Shown here: one piece after another, positions 34,411 through 47,200 of the stretch
How positions within the stretch are numbered: position 1 is the first letter of the stretch
How the letters are laid out: each line of letters starts with the position of its first letter
Source of the DNA: Symbiodinium natans
Lineage: Eukaryota > Sar > Dinophyceae > Suessiales > Symbiodiniaceae
DNA: 64,000 bases
Reading direction: 5' to 3'
Assembly: GCA_905221605.1 (NCBI GenBank)
Contig: CAJNDS010000046.1
Location: 126,001 to 190,000, forward strand
Notes under the pieces: generated by a model
What the model was told of the DNA's origin: nothing
Seen by the model: only the letters and a program-made list of their open reading frames with translations
The model's database searches: none
Program-made: the position numbers and the translations under genes

Positions 34411-36855
34411 GTTTAGGGTTTAGGGTTTAGGATTTTAGTGCTGCAGGGTTTTAGAATTTCCACACAGCAGCGGCTGAGTCGCGAAAATGATGAGATGCTT
34501 TCATGACTAGAATCAGGTCGTCAGGAGACTAGTACTGCACCGGGGGCTTGACCTACCTTTCAAAGCTCGCCTGGTTTACGATGTCGGGTTGTAGGGCTTA
34601 GCCTTGTGTGCAGTAGTGGCGGCTGTAGGGTTGATTGCTGAAAGAGTTCACTTGGCTTTGGGCTGGGGATTTTGGTTTGTTGGTTCGGGCTTGCGGATAG
34701 GGCTTATCGGTGGAGGTTTGGGGTTTGAGGTTTCTGTGCTTATCAGAGTCTTGAGCACGGAAGATGAGTTGCGGGCTCCACCAAGATTCTGTCAGACAAG
34801 TCGCCACCCTACACCCAAATACCTGAATCCCCAACTACGGAAACTGCAGCGTGGACTATTGTTGAACATTGGGTCACTCTCCTAAACCTATAAGCCCCAA
34901 AACCTGCTTTAAATATCTCAAACTCCAGCCCCTGCAGCCCTAAACCTGCCTTAAGACGAAATGTCCAAGGACGGCTATGGCCATGGGCACTGGCTTCACA
35001 ATGACCATCCTCTTCCAGCGCCACTTTCAGCTGCTTTTGACCCCTGGTCCCTGTCTTGCAGGATGTAGGGTTCTTGGGTTGTTAGGGAGCAGCATTCACG
35101 CACCCCCCGCCCCGTGTTTCATGGTGGGTTTGGGGTTTATTCGTAGGGCTCATGATGCAATCATGGGTTTTGGGTTGGCTGTAGGGTTGAACTCTGCTCT
35201 CCGTGGTTCATGGTTGGTTTCCCCTCGCCCCCCCTGTGGTTCAACCCTCAGCCCTAAAACCCTGGGTTTAGGGTTTAGGGGTTTAGGCCTCAGGGTTTAG
35301 GGTTTAGGGTTTAGGGTCTCAGCCAAGGATTGTATTGAGAAAGGTCTTGTTGGTGTCGGCATATGCCGTACCACAGTCCTGGGATTCGTTTCATTACTGG
35401 ACCAACGCTCTCATCAACAGTCTCTTGGATCACAACGCGACTTTTCTGAACTCAGACAAGCTCCCCACCACCACCCTCCCCAAACCCTAAACCTGTAGCC
35501 CCTCGTCCCGGCACCTAGGCAACACAGTTTACTTTTGCAAGGAAAGAGTGAAACGAATGAACACATCAAATTAACGAGCGATGTTAATGAGGGAGAGAAC
35601 CGAATGAAGATACCGTAATGATATTGGATGTCCCGTAGACAACCTTCATGTCTTCATTCTTTCTCTTCACCTTCATTCCTAAGATGTGAATACAAGGGCT
35701 GTACAACTTTCATCTCCAACAAATAAAATGATGCTGTCTTTGTCGTCGCTTGGTGTTCATTGTCTTCTTCATCGCGAAGTTATATTTATTCTCGAAACCC
35801 GGCCAAACCTGTCGCCCAAAAGTTTCGTCCGCCACTTTCGATTTCCCAAATCAGAAACAGATGGCTCAAAACTTTCGCCCCAAAATCCGCTCGAAAGACT
35901 TTCCTACCCAAACCTTATACAATTGCAATAACACCCTATATACCAGGTTTTCCAGGCTTGGTCACCGGTCGCAGCCGGGGTTGCTTCATAACGTTAGGAT
36001 GCGGATTTACTTTGCTTCTTTTGCATAGTCGATTCTGCCAGTTTCTACCATTGACCCCCCCCCCCTCCCCTACCCGCCTACCCTGCAAAACACAATCCAC
36101 AACAACAGTTCACCATGCAACATAGCCAATAGCCACGACTGGGACCGATTTAGAAGAAGTTTTAAGTTCCAGCATTGGATTTTTAAGTTCCAGCATTGAA
36201 TGCAAGGGGGGAGAGGGATCATTCTTGACGCAAGCCGTTGCCCTACTCAGTGTTTACGGTTTAGGTCTTTCAGAACCAGGCGATTGAAGTTGCGTTCAGC
36301 ATGCAGCTGCTATTGTCTGCATGAGCCTCTGGTTAGTTTTTCAATCTAGGGGTGTTGCTATCAGCTTGTTTGCAGTTTAGATCTGGCACTAGGTGCGGTT
36401 TCTTGGAAAGGAAGTCCATGAACATCAATCCCATCGTCCGGAACAGTCCAACCCTCCCCTCCCCTCCCGGCCCCAAGCGCCAAAAGATTGTCCTACATTT
36501 GCTAACAAATCCCCAGGTGACTATGGCGGATGATTCTTTTAAAGCCCTCTTAAAGGACTCATACCCTATTTCACGTACTTCCTTTACCAGGAACCGGTAA
36601 GGTGAAGGAAGGAGCCCTAAATGCTAAGCCGGCCTTAAAACAGCTCCCCAGGTGAACCTCGCAGTCTCTACCTGCACCCACGGCTTCGCTTTGTTCTTGC
36701 TCTTTGGCTCTTGAGCAATGTTTGGGTTTTAGTGTTTTAGGGTTTCACGGTTTTAGGGTTGTAGGGTTTTAGGGCTTTAGACGGCCTTCTGGGTTCCCAC
36801 TCTGCTTGGGTTATGTGGGGCTGCTAAACGCCTAGGCTCCTCGATGGACCCCGCT
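34411..36855. other. Mixed region, no supported gene
   Basis: G-strand copies to about 35320, then repeat-free and A/T-richer sequence from 35500 to 36600 with overlapping frames of 80-120 codons and no motifs. A 20-base direct repeat (TTTTAAGTTCCAGCATTG) lies at 36161-36199. Confidence 0.4.
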
Positions 36856-36927
36856 CCCGGTTTTGGTGCCTGGCACTGGAGTTGGATCAGGAAACGGCCG
36901 AGGAGCGTGGCGAATGCAGGGTGGCAG
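36856..36927 (+). CDS. Candidate small exon
   Basis: The frame reads RFWCLALELDQETAEERGEC and is followed by TTTAGGG copies. The left flank is also G-rich, so support is only from composition. Confidence 0.3.
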
Positions 36928-37078
36928 GTTTAGGGTTTAGGGTTAAGGGTTTAGGGATGCAATGATAAAACCTATAAACCGAAACTCTACATAGCGTTCA
37001 GGGCTACAGGGTTTTAATTGGGGGTTGAGGCTGCAGGTTTTTCGGGCTTTGCAGCGTTTGGGAATGAATGGTGAACTC

Positions 37079-37486
37079 TCATGGTTGGACCATAAATCCT
37101 CCCAAAACCCTCGGAAACCTCTGCCTCTCAACCCTCACCCTAGACTTCCAAGGACCTAATGATTTGGTTGCTGGCACGTACTTAAGGACACAACAATGAC
37201 GTCCCTGGAAATAGAGCTTCAGAAGCCTCAAACCAGTTGCAGCTGTAAGTAAGACTGGAAGACCCATCCTGGTTGCCAGTCCCGTTTTACTGATGTGGAT
37301 TTCGGGAGTGGATCTCCGGAAGTCTTCGGATAAGAGTTGAAGATTGGCGATCGAGGGTTCATACGGCCATGGCACATTCATACCATGTTTGTTGCCGTAG
37401 CTATTGGTGCGAGATGTTCCAAGCCTGAGTGTTTGCTTGTTTTGGGCGAGTTTCCTTAAACAATTACACGCTTTCATCCTTGACAT
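37079..37486 (-). CDS. Weak minus-strand open frame
   Basis: 135 codons, mostly free of telomeric repeat, starting MSRMKACNCLRKLAQNKQ. No motif is recognised; it could be chance. Confidence 0.2.
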   Translation of the reverse strand: MSRMKACNCLRKLAQNKQTLRLGTSRTNSYGNKHGMNVPWPYEPSIANLQLLSEDFRRSTPEIHISKTGLATRMGLPVLLTAATGLRLLKLYFQGRHCCVLKYVPATKSLGPWKSRVRVERQRFPRVLGGFMVQP

Positions 37487-37525
37487 CCGTAAGCCCTGAA
37501 ACCCCCCAAACCCTTCAAGTACCCT

Positions 37526-37592
37526 ACCCCTAAACCCTAAACCCTAAACCCTAAACTCTAAACCCTAAAACCTAAACCCTAAACCCTAAACC
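37526..37592. repeat. C-strand CCCTAAA array
   Basis: About nine copies, two degenerate. Confidence 0.9.
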
Positions 37593-37602
37593 CTAATCAA
37601 CC

Positions 37603-37703
37603 CAAGATGCAGAACCTTCCTTCCTATGTCCGAGTGCGGCCGAAGAGCGGCTCAGGAGCTCTTCCAAGATCAGGAGCCCAGCTTGCTCCTGGGTCCATGT
37701 CCG
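37603..37703 (+). CDS. Candidate exon island, frame unresolved
   Basis: A unique island between C- and G-strand arrays. All three plus frames are open; one reads MSECGRRAAQELFQDQEPSL. The island is likely an exon but the frame cannot be chosen. Confidence 0.35.
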
Positions 37704-37805
37704 GGTTTAGGGCTTAGGGTTTAGGGTTTTGGGTTTTGGGTCTTGGGTTTAGGGTTTAGGGTTTAGGGTTTAGGGCTTAGGGCTTAGGGTTTAGGGTGTT
37801 AGGGT
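37704..37805. repeat. G-strand TTTAGGG array
   Basis: About twelve copies including TTTTGGG and CTTAGGG variants. Confidence 0.9.
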
Positions 37806-38049
37806 GTTCGGAATACATTTTGTTTTTGATTTCCGTTCTTTAGGGGTTTATTGTTTCCGTTTAAGGCCTTTGGAGTTTTGCTGTTTGCTTTCTCTTGCCT
37901 GGTTTATGTATATATATATATATATGTTGTTTTCTGAGTTCCATACATAAGCATGTGTATCAATATTTTGCTACCAAATATTTACACATATATGTAACAG
38001 GCGTGTTTATGAAAGGATCCTTTTTTCCACCCTGCGAGCCAAATCTGGG

Positions 38050-38105
38050 CCCCCCCTAGGCTCGAACTCGGTCTTTGGCGCAGCCGTCTATTGGTATTCC
38101 TCGCG
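38050..38105 (-). other. tRNA-like T-arm / Pol III B-box, possible SINE head
   Basis: On the minus strand CCGAG-TTCGAGC-CTAGG can form a T-arm with a seven-base TTCRANY loop and four of five stem pairs. I cannot fold a complete tRNA around it. It may be the head of a tRNA-derived SINE. Confidence 0.3.
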
Positions 38106-38732
38106 CTGCGTGCTTGGGTGACACGGGGTTGGACGATTGACCCCAACCCAATGCCAACTTAGGGGATGTGGATGAACTGCTAGGTCTTGGTAAGCTTTCA
38201 ATACTTCTTAACATATGTATATATGGCTAGAGTCGCAATTACAGAATCGCCTTTACTCGCGGTTCATTCTTGAAAATCTTTGCGCCGTATACTGGCAAAC
38301 GGGTCCTTCGAACGGGCTGCTCCGGTCCTTGCAAGAATCAACTGCTGCGGGCGAGTGAGCTCTCATTCCAAGATGCCCCAAGCCAAGTTTGCTGTAGCCT
38401 GTTGGTAGCCCTAATCCCTAAACCTTAAACCCTTAACCCTAGACCGCAATGCCATCCAACACCCCAAGCCCGAGTCCCAACCCTCAAAACCCGAAGCCCT
38501 AGACCCTGTGTCCGAGGGGCTTTAAATTTAGGGTTCATATTGGGCTTAAGTCTAGGGTTCGGGGTTTGCACTTTAAAGCTTCGGGGTTGAGGGTTGAGGG
38601 CTTTAAGTCTAGGGTCCAGGCCTTAGCGTTTATGATTACCTCAACAAGATCTCGCAGCAAGTCAAAGCATGTGGCCACTTACGCCGACAGCCGGGGCAGC
38701 TTACCCGAAGCCCCAAACCCTAAACCCTAAGC

Positions 38733-38851
38733 TTTGGGATGTTCCCTTTATTCTTAATTGGGATTATAGTACCCCTCATTATTTTGATTATTTTTCTTAT
38801 TATTATTCTCCCCATTAGGGACTGCCAGTATAAGGGGGGGAACATCCCAAA
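38733..38851. mobile_element. Foldback element, 15-bp terminal inverted repeats
   Basis: TTTGGGATGTTCCC at the left end is matched by GGGAACATCCCAAA at the right. The interior is A/T-rich with TTATTATTATT. It is inserted among CCCTAAA copies, which masks any target duplication. Confidence 0.65.
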
Positions 38852-38859
38852 CCCTAAAC

Positions 38860-41270
38860 TGCTCAAAAGTTGACTGCTCAACAGTTGACTTGCGGGCGCG
38901 GAGAAAACATGGCGTGCTCGCGGGTGTAAGGTTGAGGGATGGGGATTAGTCTAAACGAATCTAAGCCCTAAGTTGCCAAACCTCGACCCGAAACCTAAAC
39001 TTTTGTGCAGCTTGGGTCCCTGTCTTGCAGCCGCTTTGCATCTGCAAGCTTACGGTTTAGGATTTAATTAGGGTTCAGGGCTTGAGGCTAAAGGGATTTA
39101 GGGTTTCAGGGGTTTTGTGGCTTTGAGTTTCGGGTTGGAGGGCATTGGGGGTACTCCGCAGTGCCTAATTGTGAACCTCACGCTTTGCACCTCAACCTTC
39201 GACTCGCTGAAACATTGTTCTAGTAAAAGGGTCTTAGGGTCATAGGGTGTAGAATTGGTGTTATCCTCAATTTCCTGCACCCCATCCCTAAGCCTTTGGG
39301 ACAGGATGCTCACGCAAAACACCGCAACCCCCCAAACCCCGAACCCCAAACCCCACATCCCAAACCTTGGAACCTTAAGACCTGACATACCCCAAGCCCT
39401 AAGCCCTAAGCCCTAAGTACTAAGCCGTGAGCCCTGAACTTCCCTGAGCCCTGAACTTCCCTGAGCCCTAAACTCCCTGTCCCCTGAACCCTCCGCTTCG
39501 CCGAGGATGGTCGTGACCCGGACCCCGACGGGCGCCTTCATGCAGGTGGGTGTAGGGGGTTTTAGGGCTTGAGGGTTGAGGGTCTAGGCCCTCTAGGCTC
39601 AGTCGGGAATGAGTTTAGGTCCCGATTTTGGCTCTTGGGCCCCTTACATGGGTTATGCAAGAGGCTGCAAGGTACCCTTGTTACATAGAAGTCCATACCA
39701 AAAACTAAAGGGCCCAAGCTGTGACTTGACTGAGGGCTTCGAAGTTAAGTTTGTGGTTTGGGACCCTAAGAGCCCCAAGCCCTCAACATCTGAAAGCCCT
39801 AAGCCCCAACTGCTGAACCCTATGCCTAAACATATACTGATGATTTGCTACAGGCCCTGAAGCTAGCATGAGAAGCTGTACCCGCCAACGCCCAGACACA
39901 TGGAAGTTGCAAAGGCTAAGGGACATACGGCAACGTTCTCAAAACACAGGACCCTCGTTCTCTTAACCCCTCATGCAACTCCCCAAAGGTTGGCCTGAAC
40001 GGTGCGACATGTGTAGGATGTAGGGTTTGGGATGTCGGGTGCAGGGTTGCGGGACGGAAGACGCGGGCGTGGGCAGGCGTGGCAGAGCTTGCCGCGCAAG
40101 GCTTCGTGCCTCGGACTCACACTGACTTTGGCCGTTAGGGTATAAGCCCTAAACCCTGAGACCCACACGCTCAGTGCTTGAAACCCCTGAACCCCGAAGC
40201 CCCTTAACCCTAAACCCTGCTTTTTTTTTGGGGGGGGGAGCTTGAAGGGTGAAGAGAGTCTACATGGGGATACAGAGAAGCTAGCGAGAAAAAGCGCTTA
40301 GTTGGAGCGTTCTGATGTCATTGTTTCAAGCCTGATTCCTAAACGATGCAAGTCCCAGGTCTATTTCCTGCGGGAACCGCCCAGCTTCTGCAAAGCTGCA
40401 TAGACAAAAAGCTGCTTTGGGCGCTGGCGGATCGTGGGGTCGCAGTGGGCTGTGAACCCTAGAAGAGAAGAATGGGACGCCATTCCCCGTTTACTGCTGT
40501 GTCGAACTGGCTGCTAAGGGGCACTATCCGGAAGTTGGGCGGCACCCGAATGTAAGCAGCCGAAAGCATATCTACGGTCAGCACGAACCATACGAGTTTG
40601 GGGCTTAAGGTCCAGGGTAGTTTTGGGTTGAAGGAATTATTGGCGAAATACATTCGGTCTCAGCGTAGAACACCGAAGCCCTGCAGCTCAAAATCCAGAT
40701 CCCTAAACCCTCAGACCCATGACCACCGACCCTCAATCCACAACCCATATCTGTATGTATGTATGTATGCATGTATGTATATTTAAATAAGTAAATAAAT
40801 AAATATATATATATATTCACATACAACGAAAAATCACGCAGATATGTGAAATATACGTGTCAACTGTAACTATATTGGTGTCTCAAATCAACAGGCTCAA
40901 GGTTCACGTGTTGGCGAGCCACTGACAAAACTCTTCACCGCCCCAGACACAAATCATACACATGGTTTCTGGAGGTTTGTTGTGGGTTCGTCGGAGCGGC
41001 TGCATGGGAGGCTTTTGAGGCTTGAGTGACAATATCCAAGGGCTGCAAAAGCCCTATGACCATCCAGTTTAACGAGGGTTTGGGTTGCGTGCTTTAGGGG
41101 TTCAAGGGAGGAGGTGGATTCTTTTAAGGCCAGGAGATTCAGTTTTACGAGAACGGGGCTACAAGGGGGTGGCTGGGCCTTCGATGAGGAGTTGGTTCTC
41201 TTGGTTTCGGGCCTACATTCAGGTTCCCCACCTTTGTTTTCAGTCTTCCCGTGGCCGCCACTGCGCCGAT
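38860..41270. other. Degenerate telomeric region, few islands
   Basis: C- and G-strand copies alternate. TATG and TA-rich microsatellites lie at 40752-40816. Minus-strand frames at 39971-40168 and plus frames near 41085-41250 are open but unsupported. One small exon is listed separately at 39497. Confidence 0.4.
39497..39545 (+). CDS. Candidate small exon
   Basis: FAEDGRDPDPDGRLHA followed by a consensus CAG-GTGGGT donor. C-rich repeat lies before it and G-rich after. A second frame is also open. Confidence 0.35.
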
Positions 41271-44200
41271 ATGGGTCCCGCAAGCGAGCGGCCCGCTCGC
41301 AAGCTGGTCCTTCACTTCGATCCTTGGGGACGATTTTTTAACCCTAAGAATTGGAGTCATATACCCTGAACTACTAGAATCCTGTTAAGGTATATGAGCC
41401 ATAAGCCCTTTTAGGGTTCATGTCCTTCCCAAGGATGTGAACGAGACCATCATGGTGGGGGATCCGGCTGCTGCAGTGGATTTCGGCTCGTCTCTCAACA
41501 ACATCATCGCAAAGGCGACCTTCGTGTCGGAGACGGGGGAGACCTGGCATGACGGCTCGCCCCTGGACCGCTGTTGAAAAAAAGCAAAGGCAACATGTTC
41601 CCAGCAGGGTCGAGGGCATAGGGGTGTACTTAGTGGTTCTTACGAGGCATTTAAGGGGATCAGGGTCCCTGTGCAGTTCCTAAAGGGCCCATCTTGGGGG
41701 GAGAGAAAGCACCCGATTTCCCTAACTCCCTACAAAGAACTACTTACTCTGCTTAAGGCTCCGAAGGTCGGATTGCCAGCAACTTTCATGAGAGGCCTCT
41801 GTCAGATCCTTTTTTTGACCCTGGCTTCAAAGAAACCGTTAGGTTGAGGTTTGGAGCATCCCGAAATTAACCTTATCACGACATTCCCGCACCTCCCGAA
41901 CCTTAAGACCTACACATCCCTAAACCCGGTGCCAAACGCCTTATGAACCCTAAACCCTAACCCTGAAACCCTAAACCCTAAACCCTAAACCCTAAACCCC
42001 TAAACCCCTCAGCCCCTGAAAGGACCCGACCTTGCGCTCTGGTGGTTCCGTTCCTCCCCTGGTCACCGGCTTCGACACGCCTCCCGGCTGTGACCGGTGC
42101 TTCTACAGGCCGGGAGGCTTTTGAGGGGTTTAGGGTTTAGGGTTTAGGGTTTTAGGGTTTTGGGTTTTAGGGCTTAGGGTTTAGGGTTTAGGGTTTAGGG
42201 CTTGTAGGGTTTAGGGTGATGCCCGGAGTGGTCGCACAAGGCTGCTTGAATCGCTCAAAAGGGTTTCGCTGTGAAGCGAAAATCAGGTGCCAGTGGCATC
42301 ACAAACACGCGCGAAACAAGAAGTGATTGGAAATATCCTGAAGCTTCCTGATTGTATGCCATGGGGCTTAGGGGTTAGCTTTAGGGTGTAAGGAAACCTG
42401 GTGACTTGTTTGAAGTTTGTGCCTCTACGAGCCAGGAAATCACCTGAAATCACAATGCCAGCTTCCTAGCACGTCAACCAAGAAAAGCCAGACAAAATTC
42501 AATCACGTATCATGTGCTGCCTTATGCCTGACACGCGACCCCACTCATTTACACCACGGTTGCTGGTGGCGTGCGCGCCAGTTGCCTGGTAATTATTTTC
42601 CTGCTTGCTTCTGTTCTTTGTTCTCGGCTTTTCTGGGTTTTCCTCAGGGCTTGGGTGGGCGGGGATGATAACGTCCGTTTCTTCGGCGACCATGCCCAAA
42701 AATCACCGTCAAAGCCTGGTATTTACAGCGTTGTTGCCTCTTTGCACAACATAACGCAAAAGGATGTTTGATGTGTCTGCAACAAGAAGCGCTGTCACGA
42801 GCACTCGGGACTGTCGCGAACATGCCAAAAAACGTTTGTATTTACGGCATTTTTGCTTCTTCCCACAACATACTGCGCAGGCTTGCTTGCGCTATCACAA
42901 GCGTTCATGGTTCTTTGTGACAACCAACTTCTCTAAACAAGCAATAGTTAGAGGTTTTTCCAAACCCTTTTTTCTTGAAGAGAGTAGGTTTTACCCACAT
43001 TCAAGCACCACGAAACCACCAGGCACCTTGTGCGCTGCGACCTAGATACCCTCAAGCCTGCCATAAACTCTTTGCCCGGCCAAAGCTTTCCTACTACGGC
43101 CTGTAGTGTAAGGACTTTAACCCCCCCATCATACAACAAACAAGCTAAATTCCGAGACCCTAAACCCCTAAGTTATCAGTCCCGCAGGTGCCGCCGTGAC
43201 CCGAGCTGGCCAGCGAATCGCTTGACGGAGCCAGGAACACCAGGCCTGTTAAAGGGCAGTCTCAGATTTTTAAGGGTTTCGGGTTTAGGGTTTAGGTTTT
43301 TTTTTTGTGGGTTCGGGGTTTATGTGCCGGCCGAAGGCCGAAGGCTTTTAGGGCCGAAGAGGCCTAAGCCCTGCAAGCTCCCAGAAAGGTGCCATCTACC
43401 GCCCCCTGCAACCTGGATGCACTTGGGAGACCGCCTTGGAGCCCCACGCAGCAGTTTTTGTTCTTTTGAGTTTTGGCAGCCCTAAGCCCTTGTGATAAAT
43501 CCTACAAGCCCACACAAATCAGATAAATCCTACAGACCGCGCAAGAAACAGCCCTCTAAGCCAAGAGCCATTCAAGCTCTGCCAGCCCTACGCCCTGAGC
43601 GTAAGCCCTAAACCTCACATTCCCTAAGATTACTGTTGGTTAGCCGGGAATGAGGGAATTTGGGCCCTCTATATAAGGGATTATATAAGGTGCCTCATTC
43701 CCCCATTCCCTACTGTCCAACAGTAAGTAAGCGTTAAGGTATGAGGAGCTCGGGGAGTCCCTGAGCTGGAAGTATGAGCCGGATGAGGTCTTCGCTCCAG
43801 GCGCTGGGTGGCAGGAGTCGACTGTTGACCAGCTTCCCCTTTGGGGGGATGTAGGGTTCGGGAGTTTTTTGGGGTTTTAGAGTATAGGGCTTTGGGACTC
43901 TTAGGTATCTGACCCAGAAGCCGCCAGAAGCAAGTCCCCATGTTTCTTGGTAAGGTTAGGCCTAAACCCTACACATCTAAACCTTAAACCCTACACCGTG
44001 CCTACGTCGCGTCCCTGAAGCCCTATAAGCCTCAGGCCTTCAGGCCCTGAAACCCTGAACCTCAAGGCCCTGAACCCCAACCCTAAACCCTAAACCCAAA
44101 ATAGGTGGACATCACTTCTTGCTTCCCGCCTTCTTCCGCACGCTGGTGGAGCTGGGCAAGCAGGGCCGCGACTTCTCGGTGGTCATCCGCACGTCCCGCT

Positions 44201-47200
44201 GCCCACAAGATGCCGTGTCAGGCTTCAGGGCTGTACTCATGGGATTTAGGGTTTCTGGGCTTAGGCTTCAGGGTAGGAACTTGAGGTTCAGGTCAGTTTT
44301 TGAACCGATCCCCCACCCCCCCCCCTCCCCCCCAAAGAGCCCTAGGCCCCTAAGCCACCAACTACCCTCCAACCTTGGGCTTTGTCGTGCGTTAGTAGGT
44401 AAGAAGAGAAAGCATCCTACTCGTCCCCTGGCCCTAATTAAACCCTAGAACCCCTCATAAGCCCCAATAAACCCTTATTTACCCTAGAAGAAACCCTAGA
44501 AGCCTGATAAACCGTAATGAACCCTATAAAGCCCTTCTCAGCCCTTATAAACCCTTATCGACCCTTCTAAACCCTAGACTACCTGGCGCAAGGTTCGGCA
44601 CCGACATCCCAGAAGTGGCCAGAAGCATCGGGAAGTTTGCTGAGGGCGCGCATCCGGGATTTCCCTTCAAGGAGGAGCGATGGAGGCTCTTGGGCAGAGG
44701 ATTAGGGTGTAGGGTTTGGGGTTTGTAGGGTTTGTATTTCTGGGTTTGTAGGGTTTGTAGGGTTTGCATTTCTGGGTTTGTAGGGTTTGTAGGGTTTGTA
44801 TTGTAGGGTTTGTAGGGTTTAGGGTTTGGGGTGTAAACCCCGAGGCCCTGAAGCCTAGATCCTACACATACAGCATCCTGAACCCTCGGGGCTATGTAGC
44901 CTCATGTAGCACCCTAAAGCCTTGAAGCCCAAATCCCCCAAACCCCATCACCAAACTCAAAAGCACAAGCTAGCCCCAACATTCAGCCATAAGCCTAAAC
45001 CCTAAACCCTCAACCCTAGACCCCAAACCCCAAACCCTAAACCCTAAACCCCCTTTGCAACTCCTTTTAGGTCGGCGCCCGAGCAGTCGCACTGGGCGCT
45101 GCGACCCCTGGAGAGGTCATCGCCATCGAGCCCTTTCGTGTTCCTTGCGGGTGATTCGGGGGTTTAGGGGGAATTGGGGTTTAGGGCCGTTGAGGGCTTG
45201 GGGCTTGGAATTTTAGGGTTTAGGGCTTTTTGGGGGTCCGAAGCCCTGAACCCTCTAAACCCTAAATGTGTTTGCAGGGCTTGAGGAGTGGCCTTTCGGG
45301 TTCAGAGGCGGTGGCTTCGGGGCATCCTGACATCGTGTTGTGCAAATGACGGTCGTGGCTTCGGGTTTACGGAGCCTAAGCCCTAAACCCTCACCCCTAA
45401 ACCGTTGGAGTTTAGTGGGTGAAGGCCGCCGCAGCAGCAAGTCAGAAGCTACAAGAAGGCAGCCAACCGTGATCCTCTACTCTTAAGCCCGAAGTTCTAA
45501 ACCTCAACACGTTCCGATCCCTCAAGCCAGAGACTCCAAAAAGCCCATGGGGATATGAGCCCTCTGAATCGTTCAAAGCTCAGACCCGCCATGTGGTGCG
45601 AGAAACTGGACTCTTGCCGCCCAAGTATCCCCCTAGTACCAGCTTCCTTACTACTGATTTCAGAAAAAGGGTACCGCCAGTTTTCAGAAACCCCCCCTGT
45701 CAACCGAAACTACGACCCGAGCCCTGACGTTTCAGCCCTCAGCCCTTGAAGTTGGTCTTCAGAGTCCCAAGCCGAGGCTGAGGAGATATGAGGAGCCTTG
45801 GCGCCAAGAGCTGAGACCATAGTTTGTAGGGGTTCACGGCTTCATGCTTCGGGACTACTGTTTCTAAACCCTGGACCCTAACCCTAAACCCTAAACCCTT
45901 AACCCCTAAACTCTTAACCCTAAACTCTAAGCCCTAAGCCCTAAGCCCTAAACCCTAAACCCTAAACCCTAACCCTTCAACTGGGGAGCACCCAAGAGCA
46001 CCTAAGGAGTACACTGGCATTGAGGGCCTGGGAGCAGATCTCACAGCCCCGGAGACCCTCAAGTACACGGAGGAGATGCCCGGCCCAGCCAGGGTTTGGG
46101 GTTCAGGGTTCAGGGTTCAGGGTTCAGGGTTCAGGGTTCAGGGTTTAGGGTTTAGGGTTTAGGGTTTAGGGTTTAGGGTTTAGGGCTAGGGTTTAGGGGA
46201 TAGGGGCACTCGAGAGCCCAGCATCCAAAGCCCTAAGCAGTGAAGCCTGAACGCTGGCCCTGGTTTACGCAGCAGAAGACTTTGCATTCTATCATGTTGC
46301 GGGTATTTAAGGAGTCCCCTATTTTGTGGACATGCCCAAGTTGCTGTTTCGCCCCTTCAGCCCCAAACCTTTAACCTCTGAGCTCTATACCCTGAACTCA
46401 AACTGTTGCGCGTCTGTTGTTTCGGTGACAAGACTTGACCCCAAAGGGCTACTGCGTAGTTCCCCTCCTGCTTTGCATCTTGGAGAGTTTAGGGTCTTGG
46501 TTTCGGGTTTAGAGTGGGAGTGAGTTTCAAGCTGCAGACACTCACTTACTGGTCTTAGTAGAGAATGTTAGGGAGTTAGGAAACTTGTATCGCCCTGTAG
46601 AACCCTTTAAAGGGACTTTATAGCGGGAGCCTACTTCCCAACATTTCCCACTCAGAACCAGTGATTCCCTCCCTTGCGGAACCCAGGATCGAAGAGAGCC
46701 GAATTCCCGACTTCCTGGAAGCCGGCCCGGTGGTTTGCGTGCGGGATGACTACTTCTACTGGAAGGGCAACCGCTACCGCCCACAGACAGGCCCTTACGT
46801 GTAGTTCCTTGGGTTGTTCAAGTGCATGGTTTGTTTTGAAATGTCACGAGAACAATCATGCACCCCGGAACAAAGGAAATGCACCTAGGGTCCAGGTCGG
46901 ATCGATGGCTGAAGTTTGTGATACGTGAAGTCGGCCTCGAGTGGAAGTTCAATTTGAGGGTTTTCGTTGCAGTACTAAACAGCTCGCACTTCGAGCTTGA
47001 AGGCCTTGTAAAATGACAAGTGAAACAGGGAAATCCCATCGGCAAGCCTGACGGAAGAACTGTTGACCTGGATGATGCCCAAAACAGCTGCAGGAGACAG
47101 TTAGAGTTGCTGGCTTTCGTGGCGTCGGGCTCTGAGGGTTTAGGGTTTGAGCTTAAGGGTTTGGGCTTGGTCCTAGGGCTTAGGGTTTGGGATCTCGTCA

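Noticed and set aside
39618-39640. ATTTTGGCTC as a spliced-leader relic
   Set aside because: The match is only ten bases, lacks the CAAG end, and no gene start lies just downstream.
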